A stretch of DNA of 64,000 nt from assembly GCF_000963885.1 (NCBI RefSeq), contig NZ_BALE01000009.1, positions 124,001 through 188,000 of the forward strand, written 5' to 3'. The translations under genes were made by a program, and so were the position numbers. The notes beneath the pieces were generated by a model that saw only the letters and a list, made by a program, of their open reading frames with translations, ran no database searches and was not told the DNA's origin. Within the stretch, counting starts at the first letter, position 1. Each line of letters begins with the position of its first letter. This document shows, piece by piece, positions 52,008-59,973 of this stretch. This DNA comes from Tanticharoenia sakaeratensis NBRC 103193. GTDB lineage: Bacteria; Pseudomonadota; Alphaproteobacteria; Acetobacterales; Acetobacteraceae.

Positions 52008-54326
52008 TTGGCCGTCTCGCTCTCTCTTCCGCATCGGCTCTGGCGCCGCCTGCCGCGCGGCCCGCGCCGCCTCGCGCTGGCATGGGCGACCGCCCGCCTT
52101 GCACCGAAAGCGGGCCATATCGCGGATGGATGCGCACCTGGCGTGATCGTCGTGGGGGAGCTGTCACGGGCGTCGGGTCTTGGGGAAGGTGCGCGCCTGA
52201 TGCTCGATGCCTTGCGCAAGCAGGGTATTCCGGCCGCAGGCATCGACATTGCCAAGCCTCTTCCGCCTGATCTGGCTGCCGTTGACGGGACTGGGCGCGC
52301 GCCGCTGATCCTGCACGTGAATGCGCCGGAGCTGCCGCGCGTGCTGATGCGCCTGCCGAGGGCACTGCGCGAAAACCGTCGGGTCATCGGCTACTGGGCC
52401 TGGGAACTGCCGACCGTGCCGCGCGCGTGGCTTTATGCGCGGGCCTGCGTTCACGATGTCTGGTGCCCGTCTCGTTTCACGGCAGGGGCCTTGGCCGCGG
52501 CCTGCGATCAGAGGCCGACCGTCGTGCGACATCCGCTCGCCGCAGCGGATCTCGCCGTGGCGCAAGTTGACCGGTCAGCGTTCGGACTGCCGGCGGACGC
52601 GGTGATCGTGCTGGTGTCCTTCAGTCTGGCATCGAGCTTCGAGCGCAAGAACCCGCTCGGGTCGATCGCTGCGTTCCGTGCGGCATTCGGCATGCGGATG
52701 GACCGCATACTCGTGCTCAAGGTCGGGCATGTCGCAGCTTACGAGGACGACCTGGCGGCAATCCGCACGGCAATCGCGGATGCGCCCAATATCCGGCTCG
52801 ACACGACCCTTTATCCGGGTCCCGAATCGCGCGCCCTCATTGGCGCATCCGACATTGTTCTTGCGCTTCATCGGAGCGAAGGCTTCGGCCTTGTGGTGGC
52901 AGAAGCCATGATGCTGGGTCGATGCGTGATTGCGTCCGACTGGTCGGCGACGGCCGAATTTCTCGATGCGGACTGTGGACTGCCTGTTCCTGTTCGCACC
53001 ATCCGTGCGCGCGATCCGCGGGGCGTTTTCGAGGCGCCGGGCGCGGTCTGGGCCGATCCGGACCTCGACGAGGCTGCCCGATTGCTTCGCATCGCAGCCG
53101 ACGATCCCGACCTTCGCAGGCGGCTTGGCTCGGCGGCGCAAGCCCGGGCCAAGGCCGTGTTCGATGGTGCGGATCTGCGTGCGGCACTGCCCGGAATCGG
53201 TGTCGGCGCGGCTCAGCCGGATCGGGTCCGGTCGAAGCCGCGGCGTGTCCTGATCTGGCAATGGGGAAGGCGGGGCGGCGGGCCGCGGTTTGCGGTCGAT
53301 CTGTTCGAGGGCCTGCGCGCGGTACCGGGTGTACAGCCACTGCTTTCGCTGTCGGATCGCGCGGAAGTGCTGTCGCAGATCGGGCCCGGTGACTGCGCAC
53401 TGACGGTCCCGACATATAATGGGGCGGCCCAGTTCCTGGCCCGTCTGTTTCATGCGCCGTCCATGGTTTCGTGGCTTGCGCGACGGATCGCAGCACTCCG
53501 GCCCGATATGGCGATCTGCGCCATGCCGGGCCTGATCGATCTGCTCATGGCATCGGCGTTGCGGCGGATCGGCGTGAAGATCGTCGTGATCGTCCACGAT
53601 GCCATGCGGCATCCGGGAGACGGCCTGCCGTTGCAGATGACGCTGCAGCGGCTTCTTGTCAGTCGCGCGGACGTCGTCGTGGCACTGAGCGCGCATGTGG
53701 CGCGGCAGCTTCACAGCCAGCGCCTGCTCATGCGCGGACGTGTGCCATTGGTTGCAACATTGCCCCCGTTTGCCGCCAGCGACGTCCGGGCGGCGCCGCC
53801 ATTCGCACATGGCGGAGCGCCGCGTATCCTGATGTTCGGCCGACTGCTGCCCTACAAGGGGATCGATCTTCTCGGCCCGGCACTGACACTGCTGCGTGGG
53901 CACCATTCGTTCGAATGCCGTGTGGTCGGCAGCGGGCCGCCCAGCCTGGCTCTCGACGTTCTGGCCGGATTGCCGGGCGTGCATGTCGAGAACATGTGGG
54001 TGCCCGAAGATGCCATCCAGCAGACCGTCGCATGGGCGGACATCGTGGTGTTGCCCTATCGCGAGGCGAGCCAGAGCGGTGTGGGTGCCGTGGCTCTTGC
54101 GAGCGGGCGCCATGTCGTCGCAACCGCCGTGGGCGGCCTCGTCGAGCAGTTTCGCGATGCGCCTCATGCCGTACTGTGCGCCCCGGATGCCGCTGCGATC
54201 GCGCGCGCGCTCGGAGATGTGCTGGATGCGCCGCCGGAACTGCCCCCGCCGATCGATCAGGCCGCTATGTGGCGCGAGATGGCGACCGACCTGATGGCCC
54301 GAATCGAAAAGGTTCTAGACCGGTAG
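52008..54326 (+). CDS. Tandem GT4-type glycosyltransferase (two fused GT-B units)
   Basis: A 772-residue protein made of two GT4-like halves. Unit 1 (about 45-400) has GELSRASGLGEGARLMLDAL, GYWAWELP and the nucleotide-sugar motif RSEGFGLVVAEAM. Unit 2 (about 415-765) has QWGRRGGGPRFAVDLFEGL, PTYNGAAQFL, IVHDAMRHPG, MFGRLLPYKGIDLL and ASQSGVGAVALASG in place of the E-x7-E motif. It probably adds two sugars in polysaccharide assembly. The start is a TTG; no better start is seen. Its end overlaps the convergent helicase gene by 12 bases. Confidence 0.85.
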   Translation: MAVSLSLPHRLWRRLPRGPRRLALAWATARLAPKAGHIADGCAPGVIVVGELSRASGLGEGARLMLDALRKQGIPAAGIDIAKPLPPDLAAVDGTGRAPLILHVNAPELPRVLMRLPRALRENRRVIGYWAWELPTVPRAWLYARACVHDVWCPSRFTAGALAAACDQRPTVVRHPLAAADLAVAQVDRSAFGLPADAVIVLVSFSLASSFERKNPLGSIAAFRAAFGMRMDRILVLKVGHVAAYEDDLAAIRTAIADAPNIRLDTTLYPGPESRALIGASDIVLALHRSEGFGLVVAEAMMLGRCVIASDWSATAEFLDADCGLPVPVRTIRARDPRGVFEAPGAVWADPDLDEAARLLRIAADDPDLRRRLGSAAQARAKAVFDGADLRAALPGIGVGAAQPDRVRSKPRRVLIWQWGRRGGGPRFAVDLFEGLRAVPGVQPLLSLSDRAEVLSQIGPGDCALTVPTYNGAAQFLARLFHAPSMVSWLARRIAALRPDMAICAMPGLIDLLMASALRRIGVKIVVIVHDAMRHPGDGLPLQMTLQRLLVSRADVVVALSAHVARQLHSQRLLMRGRVPLVATLPPFAASDVRAAPPFAHGGAPRILMFGRLLPYKGIDLLGPALTLLRGHHSFECRVVGSGPPSLALDVLAGLPGVHVENMWVPEDAIQQTVAWADIVVLPYREASQSGVGAVALASGRHVVATAVGGLVEQFRDAPHAVLCAPDAAAIARALGDVLDAPPELPPPIDQAAMWREMATDLMARIEKVLDR

Positions 54327-55469
54327 AGGCAGGATCTTCAGCTTCAGCCCGATATGCTTCTCGATCTCGCGCAGCGCGGCGCGCTCCTCCAGACCGCAGA
54401 GCGTGATGGCGCGTCCGCGTTTGCCGGCACGGGCCGTGCGCCCGATGCGGTGAACATAGGTTTCCGGCGTGTCTGGCATGTCGCAATTCAGGACGAGGGC
54501 CACGTCCTCGACATCCAGTCCCCGCGCCGCGATGTCCGTTGCGACCAGCACCGGCGCCGTTCCCTTGCGAAATGCATCGAGGGCGCGGTTGCGTGCGCTT
54601 TGCGTCCGATCGCCATGCAACGATTCCGCGCCGATGCCGGCACTCCTGAGCGCCTTGCAGACCCGCTCGGCCTGCGCGCGGGTGCGCACGAAGACGAGTG
54701 CGCGTCCGGCGGTCTCGCGCAGGATGGCGAGCGCTGCTCTGGGCTTGTCGTCCGGGTCGAGGAAGATGGCGCCCTGTGCGATCTTTTTCGGTGTCGTGGT
54801 TTCCGGCCCCGCATCGACCGGGAGCGGATCGTGCATCAGGCGCCGCGCGATCTGCAGCACGGCATCCGGCATGGTGGCCGAGCACAGGATCGTCTGACGC
54901 CGTGCTGGAAGGTAGGCCGAGATCGAGGCCATCGCCTGCAGGCTGTCCTGATCCAGCATCTGGTCCGCTTCGTCCAGGACGAGAATGCGAAGCGCGTCGA
55001 GCTGCAGTTCGCCGCCATCGAGCAGATCCAGAAGCCGCCCGCACGTCGCGACCGCAATGTCGCAGCCATCGAGCACCGACGCGAGCTGGGCCGCCCGCTT
55101 CATGCCGCCTGCGATGATTCGCGTGCGCAGCGACAGGTCGCGGCCGAACGTGCGGAATGTCGCGGCAACCTGCGAGGCGAGCTCCCGGGTCGGCACCAGC
55201 ACGAGGGCTCTGATCGGACGCACATCGGGCTGGTCCGGCGCTGCGGCCGGCATTTGTGACAGCTCGTGCAGGATAGGCAACGCGTAGGCAGCGGTCTTGC
55301 CGCTCCCGGTCTGGGCGGTCGCGATCAGGTCGCGGCCGGCCAGAAGGGCGGGAATCGCCGCCTGCTGGATCGGGCTCGGCCGCGCGTGACCCGCGCGCTT
55401 CAGGGCTGCCAGAAGCGGGGCTGACAGGCCGAGGCTTGCGAAATCATCGGAAGAGGCGGTCGAATCCAA
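54315..55469 (-). CDS. DEAD-box RNA helicase
   Basis: A 384-residue RhlE-like ATP-dependent RNA helicase. Seen in order: Q motif, ATAQTGSGKT (Walker A), PTRELASQV, ATCGRLLDLL (motif Ib, usually TPGR), DEADQM (Walker B), SAT, VATDIAARGLD and HRIGRTARAGKRG. It lacks the long C-terminal extension of other RhlE proteins. It breaks the strand order of the glycan genes on either side, so it is probably unrelated to them. Confidence 0.92.
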   Translation of the reverse strand: MDSTASSDDFASLGLSAPLLAALKRAGHARPSPIQQAAIPALLAGRDLIATAQTGSGKTAAYALPILHELSQMPAAAPDQPDVRPIRALVLVPTRELASQVAATFRTFGRDLSLRTRIIAGGMKRAAQLASVLDGCDIAVATCGRLLDLLDGGELQLDALRILVLDEADQMLDQDSLQAMASISAYLPARRQTILCSATMPDAVLQIARRLMHDPLPVDAGPETTTPKKIAQGAIFLDPDDKPRAALAILRETAGRALVFVRTRAQAERVCKALRSAGIGAESLHGDRTQSARNRALDAFRKGTAPVLVATDIAARGLDVEDVALVLNCDMPDTPETYVHRIGRTARAGKRGRAITLCGLEERAALREIEKHIGLKLKILPLPV

Positions 55470-55545
55470 GGTGCTGCGTGCTCCGTCTGGCGCTGTTTCA
55501 TCGGGTTTCTTGCCAAAAATGGCGCATCATTGGAAACAGCGCGAC

Positions 55546-56520
55546 ATGACATGCCCCGCGCCTGCCGACCTGTCGCCTGATTTCGCCTGCAAGGCCCGGA
55601 TCGTTGCCGAGGATTTTGCCGGCATGCGGGCGCAGGGGTTCGGTCTGGCGCACCGGGCCGGACTGGACGCCGTGCTGGCGCCGGTCAGGGTGCGCCGCCT
55701 CTGGCACCGTGTCCCGCAGAAACTCTGGCCGCTGCCGCTGCGGGCTGTCCACCCGATCGAAGGCGGCGCGCATGATGAGCTTCTCATCAGTGTCGGCGGT
55801 CTCGGCGGCCGAATCGGACGGGCCCTGAAGCGTCGCGATCATCAGGCGCTCGTTCAGATCCAGAATCCGCGCATGCGTCTGGATGCATTCGATCTGATCG
55901 TGGCCAACGTGCATGACGGGTTGCGCGGTCCCAATGTCGTCTCCGTGCGCAATGCCTTGCATGGCGTCACCCTGGATGTGCTCGCCCATGCCAGACACGC
56001 ATGGTCCGCACGTCTTCGGCCCGATGGGCGGCCGCTCGTGTCGGTTTTGGTTGGCGGGGCGAACGGGCGCTTTCGCTTCGGTGTGTCTGAGGCCGTGACG
56101 CTGGGGGCGGACCTGCGGGCCATGGCCGAACGGGATGGCGCTCGGATTGTGCTGACGCCGTCGCGCCGTACGGATCCCCAGGCCGTTGCTGTCCTGCGGG
56201 CCGCGCTGGAGCCGTTGGGCGGCGTCGTCTGGAATGGGGAGGGCGACAACCCTTATCTCGGCCTTCTGGCCTGCGCCGACATGATCGTGGTCACGATGGA
56301 CAGCGTTTCCATGGTATCGGAAGCCGTCGCGACCGCCGCACCCGTCATGGTGGCGCCCCTGCCGGGGTCATCGAAGCGGATCAACCGTTTTCTCGAGACG
56401 CTCCGCTCGGCCGGGCGTGTCAGGATGCTGGAGCCCCGCTTCGCATCGTGGCAGGTCAGCCCGCTTGACGATACCGCGATGGCGGCAGAAGAAATGCGCG
56501 CGCGTCTGGGCCTGCACTGA
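55546..56520 (+). CDS. ELM1-family (mitochondrial fission ELM1-like) protein
   Basis: The 324-residue protein belongs to the ELM1 family, a GT-B-like fold of unknown activity. Signs are LISVGGLGGRIGRAL, VQIQNPRM, FDLIVANVHDGL, SVLVGGANGRFRFG, IVLTPSRRT, and VVTMDSVSMVSEAVATAAPVMVAPL near the end. The ATG at 55546 is preferred (GGAAA upstream) over one nine codons earlier without a Shine-Dalgarno. It is followed after 41 bases by the 625-residue unknown protein, and lies in a putative surface-glycan locus. Confidence 0.82.
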   Translation: MTCPAPADLSPDFACKARIVAEDFAGMRAQGFGLAHRAGLDAVLAPVRVRRLWHRVPQKLWPLPLRAVHPIEGGAHDELLISVGGLGGRIGRALKRRDHQALVQIQNPRMRLDAFDLIVANVHDGLRGPNVVSVRNALHGVTLDVLAHARHAWSARLRPDGRPLVSVLVGGANGRFRFGVSEAVTLGADLRAMAERDGARIVLTPSRRTDPQAVAVLRAALEPLGGVVWNGEGDNPYLGLLACADMIVVTMDSVSMVSEAVATAAPVMVAPLPGSSKRINRFLETLRSAGRVRMLEPRFASWQVSPLDDTAMAAEEMRARLGLH

Positions 56521-56561
56521 CGCGGAGGTTTGTGGCGTGAACTGGTTACGGCGAGGCGATC

Positions 56562-58439
56562 ATGCTTGATATCCGCACTTTCGACGCCCGGGCGGGCGGC
56601 AACGTGCTCTACAAGGCGCTCGCTCATCCGGTTGCCGCGGACGCGCTGAGCAGGCTCGCGGCCAAGCTGCCGCGTCCTCTTGCCCTGTATGATCCGGACG
56701 GCGCCGCCCGGACGCTGCTGGCGCTCTATCCGGGCTTCGCGCCGGATGCCGGTCTCTTCGTGCATGACACCGAACGTGTGGGCGAGGCCGTCGCAGGCCA
56801 TGAGGCCCGGTCGCTGACGGAGCTCCCGGGGGCGGGTGCCGCCGTTGTTCTGGTGGCCTCGTTCGAGGATGGCAGGATGCGGGCCCGTCTGGCTCATCTG
56901 CCGGGCGCGCTGGCCATTGAGACGCTGGCGCCTGCCAGGCTTCCCGACGGTATGCTGTCCAATCCGCGCCAATATCTTGATCGCCACAATTTCGCGACGA
57001 ACTTCGCGCTGTTCCGCGACGACGACCATTTCTCCACACGGCTCGTCACGGCCAACTACTGGTCGAATTACGGTGCCCATGACGTGCGATACTGGATGCG
57101 CCTGTTCGATGCGGACGGACATGTTCTGGCGCAGTGGGAACAACCGATCGAGGGAGACGGCGCAGGCATCGTCATCGACAGCGCTGAAATTCGCGCGCGG
57201 TTTGGCCTCGGGCCGTTCTGCGGACAGTTGTTCATCCACGCGGTCGGCGCACGCGGCCATGACGTCGTAAAATATGCGCTCGATACGGTCGGCCGCGACG
57301 GCAACCCCAGCCTCTCCGTCACGCATGATGCCAATGCGTGGCCATCCGATCGCTATGCGACACTCCCCGCGCCCGCGCCCGGCGAGCGGATCGTGCTGTG
57401 GGTCCAGAACAGCCATGCCGCGCCTATCCCGTCGGGTGTGCTGACGCTGAACCGCATGGGGGAGGAACGGTCGTTTCCGATACCGGCGGAGGTGCCCGGG
57501 TTCGCGAGCATTGCTGTCGATATCGCGGACATCGTGCCCCACGTGTCGTGGCCGGCTCAGCTCGAACTGCGGGCGGGTCATCATATGGTCCGGCCGCGTT
57601 ACGAGGTCACGGAAGGGCCGCGTACACGGATCGCGCATCTGAATGTCGAGCGCGCGGATCTTCGGCCCGATCCTGCGATCCGCGCGCTCCCGCCATCCAT
57701 GGGACGTGGCTTTCTCCTGCCGTTCCCGATTCTCGATCCCGCCATTTTCCGGACGGTCGTGCAGCCGACGCCCATGTCGGAAGGATTGGAGACCATGCCG
57801 CTGCGGCTGGATGTGTTCTCGGCCGATGGCGCGCTGGTCGGGCAGCGATTCCTCGGAAACCTGCCGCGCAACCACGATCTGGCGCTCGATCTGGCGGAAC
57901 TCACGCAGCAGGCCGGGCACGCCGAGCTGGTTTATGACTTCCGGGACGGCGGCGATGCCGATGGATGGCTGCATGCCCTGATGCGCTATCGCCGTCACGA
58001 CAGCGGGCACGCCGCCGAGACGAGCTTTGGTGCGCACATCTTCAACACGCTCATGACGTGGCGGTCCGAACCGCAATCCTATGCCGGGCCGCCGCCGGGA
58101 CTGAGCACGCGCCTGTTCCTCAAGCTCGGCGATCGGCCCGATCGGCGGAGCTTCTGCTGCCTGATCTATCCGGCCTCGATCGACGGGCTGTCGCCATCGC
58201 AGACCGTTCTGCAACTGCATGACGGGTCAGGTCGGATTATTGCGGAGGAGACGCTGTCGATCCCGGCATCCGGCTCGCACATGGTGCGGCCCGAGCAGAT
58301 CTTCGGCCCTGACGGGATCGGGCAGGCGGGCCTGGGTGGCTATGTCCTGATCCGGGATGCCACCTGCCGGCTGTTCGGCTATCACGGCGTCGAGAACGAC
58401 ACAGCCGCATTCTCGCTGGATCACATGTTCGGCTTCTGA
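56562..58439 (+). CDS. Large beta-rich protein with apparent internal repeats, function unknown
   Basis: I do not recognise this 625-residue protein. It has no signal peptide or membrane helix. After an N-terminal mixed domain (1-140) it reads as about four beta-sandwich-like modules (about 150-245, 255-365, 380-485, 490-625). The second and fourth align at W260..RYATLPAPAPGERIVLWVQN and W500..SYAGPPPGLSTRLFLKLGD. Downstream of an ELM1 gene and overlapping a convergent acyltransferase-3 gene by 19 bases, it may bind or process surface polysaccharide; that is inference. Confidence 0.75.
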   Translation: MLDIRTFDARAGGNVLYKALAHPVAADALSRLAAKLPRPLALYDPDGAARTLLALYPGFAPDAGLFVHDTERVGEAVAGHEARSLTELPGAGAAVVLVASFEDGRMRARLAHLPGALAIETLAPARLPDGMLSNPRQYLDRHNFATNFALFRDDDHFSTRLVTANYWSNYGAHDVRYWMRLFDADGHVLAQWEQPIEGDGAGIVIDSAEIRARFGLGPFCGQLFIHAVGARGHDVVKYALDTVGRDGNPSLSVTHDANAWPSDRYATLPAPAPGERIVLWVQNSHAAPIPSGVLTLNRMGEERSFPIPAEVPGFASIAVDIADIVPHVSWPAQLELRAGHHMVRPRYEVTEGPRTRIAHLNVERADLRPDPAIRALPPSMGRGFLLPFPILDPAIFRTVVQPTPMSEGLETMPLRLDVFSADGALVGQRFLGNLPRNHDLALDLAELTQQAGHAELVYDFRDGGDADGWLHALMRYRRHDSGHAAETSFGAHIFNTLMTWRSEPQSYAGPPPGLSTRLFLKLGDRPDRRSFCCLIYPASIDGLSPSQTVLQLHDGSGRIIAEETLSIPASGSHMVRPEQIFGPDGIGQAGLGGYVLIRDATCRLFGYHGVENDTAAFSLDHMFGF

Positions 58440-59578
58440 CGCCAGCGCGTCGGTTGCGGCGCGAGCGCATCCAGACGCGCGGCCCAGGGACGCGACGCAT
58501 ATCGTGCGACCTGAGCACCAAGACAGGCACAGATCATCAGTACGGGCGGATACATGACGATCCCGACGGTGGTCGGCAGTCCGGTCAGCCGCCAGAGATG
58601 GACGGCCGGCATGACGATGAACATGTGCGTCAGATAGATCTCGTAGCCGTGCTGGCCACAGTGACGGATCCATCCGGTGCCTCGAGCAGGCGCCGAGGCG
58701 GCTCTGCTCGTTTCGCGCCAGTGAAAGCACAGCAACATCATGGCAGTGCCAAGTGTGAGGAACAGGCTCTCGCTCTCGCCGACATGACGAAAGACCGGCC
58801 CCGTGTCGAGCAGCTCCACGCAGGCCGATGCAATACCCAAGCCGATGAGACATGTCGCAGTGCGGAGGTCTGGCTGCTCCAGGCGCTGTGTAAGCCACGC
58901 TGCGAGAACGCCAGTGGCGATGGCGCCGAAGCCCGGCAGATAGGCTTTCTCCTGCCATATCTCGGATGATGCGTGCAGCAGGCCGTGGTCGATCGGGCCG
59001 AGTATGACCAGAGCAGCCAGAAGAAACAGGCGTGGGCCCGCGCCGATCAGGCAAAGGATTGGAAAGGCGAGATAGAAGGCCTCTTCGATCGAAAGCGACC
59101 ACAGGACATCCCAGCCGGGTGGTGGCCAGCCGGTCTGGGCCTCGTACCAGTTGAAATGGCAAGTCAGCACGGCGAACACGGCGGCAGACCACGACTGGGC
59201 CGGGCGGAATGAGAAGTCTTTCAGGCCTGTCAGGGACAGCACACCGAGGACGAGCATGAGGGCGCAGAGCAGCGGCAGGATTCGCGCCGCCCGATGCAGG
59301 AGGAATCCGGCAGCATCGATCGTCCGGAAGTCGCCGTATTTCGTGAAAGTCCGGCGGGTAATGAGGAAGCCCGAGATGACGAAGAACATTGTCACGGCAT
59401 CCCCGCCACCCCAGGCGAACATCGCGACGAGCGGGTGAGGGAGGATATGGCCGATCACGGTATGGGCAAGCGGAATGCGCAGGCTCAGGTGGTGACAGAC
59501 GACGATCACGATCGAGAGTCCGCGCAGGAGGTCGATCCCGGCATTTCTTTGCGGCAGGGCCGGGGAAGAGGGCATCAT
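58421..59578 (-). CDS. Acyltransferase-3 family membrane enzyme (OafA-type)
   Basis: A 385-residue membrane protein with about ten transmembrane helices. It shows the family hallmarks NAGIDLLRGLSIVIVVCHH (catalytic His), FFVISGFLI, RRTF, RAARILPLL and LWSLSIEEAFYL with the conserved Glu. Such enzymes O-acetylate or otherwise acylate lipopolysaccharide, capsule or other glycans. It forms the right end of the putative glycan locus. Confidence 0.9.
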   Translation of the reverse strand: MMPSSPALPQRNAGIDLLRGLSIVIVVCHHLSLRIPLAHTVIGHILPHPLVAMFAWGGGDAVTMFFVISGFLITRRTFTKYGDFRTIDAAGFLLHRAARILPLLCALMLVLGVLSLTGLKDFSFRPAQSWSAAVFAVLTCHFNWYEAQTGWPPPGWDVLWSLSIEEAFYLAFPILCLIGAGPRLFLLAALVILGPIDHGLLHASSEIWQEKAYLPGFGAIATGVLAAWLTQRLEQPDLRTATCLIGLGIASACVELLDTGPVFRHVGESESLFLTLGTAMMLLCFHWRETSRAASAPARGTGWIRHCGQHGYEIYLTHMFIVMPAVHLWRLTGLPTTVGIVMYPPVLMICACLGAQVARYASRPWAARLDALAPQPTRWRQKPNM

Positions 59579-59675
59579 CGTTTTGGCAGGTTCCGGCAGG
59601 CTGATATCCGCCGACGGTCGCCTGTCTGGAAGGCGATATGAAGGCGTAACGATGTCCGTTTGGAGAAACCGGGCC

Positions 59676-59704
59676 TTGCGCTCGGTAAGGGTCGTTGCTA
59701 GAAG
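59676..59704 (+). promoter_or_regulatory. Promoter of tRNA-Val(CAC)
   Basis: TTGCGC, 17 bases, TAGAAG. The tRNA starts 15 bases after the -10 hexamer. The second tRNA-Val gene has the same layout with an identical -10, which supports both calls. Confidence 0.6.
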
Positions 59705-59719
59705 CCCGATCCATCGGAT

Positions 59720-59794
59720 GGGCGCGTAGCTCAGCGGTAGAGCATCGCCTTCACACGGCGGGGGTCACAGGTTCAATCCCTGTCGCGCCCACCA
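59720..59794 (+). tRNA. tRNA-Val (anticodon CAC)
   Basis: A 75-base cloverleaf with seven-pair acceptor stem GGGCGCG/CGCGCCC, encoded ACCA end, D-loop AGCTCAGCGGTAGAGC, anticodon loop TTCACAC with CAC at 59752-59754, and T-arm with GGTTCAATCC. Reads valine codon GTG. Confidence 0.97.
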
Positions 59795-59889
59795 TCCGAT
59801 ACTTTATTCAAATTCTGATGTTTGCCCGGCATTGTCGGACGTGTGTCATGCGCGATCTTGCGCTCAATCACATTTTGTCGTATCTATGG

Positions 59890-59895
59890 CATAAT
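59890..59895 (+). promoter_or_regulatory. Possible -10 element in levansucrase leader
   Basis: CATAAT (five of six to consensus) lies in the AT-rich tract after tRNA-Val(CAC), 38 bases before the terminator stem. No good -35 is found at 16-18 bases. If used, it would give a leader of about 70 bases that contains the whole terminator. Confidence 0.35.
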
Positions 59896-59933
59896 GCCAA
59901 CGACACTCGAGCGTGCGTTGTGCATTCGCTTTG

Positions 59934-59962
59934 AAGCCGCCCCATTTCGGGCGGCTTTTTTT
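59934..59962 (+). terminator. Intrinsic terminator just before the levansucrase start codon
   Basis: A perfect nine-pair stem (AAGCCGCCC/GGGCGGCTT) with a six-base loop and T7 run, ending 11 bases before the levansucrase ATG. It could end the tRNA transcript or act as an attenuator for the levansucrase gene. A four-codon ATG reading frame (59963-59977) with a GGGG stretch overlaps the start codon. Confidence 0.88.
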
Positions 59963-59973
59963 ATGGGGTCCGC

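Noticed and set aside
59695-59934. 79-codon plus-strand frame after the acyltransferase
   Set aside because: It runs through the whole tRNA-Val(CAC) gene; no independent coding evidence.
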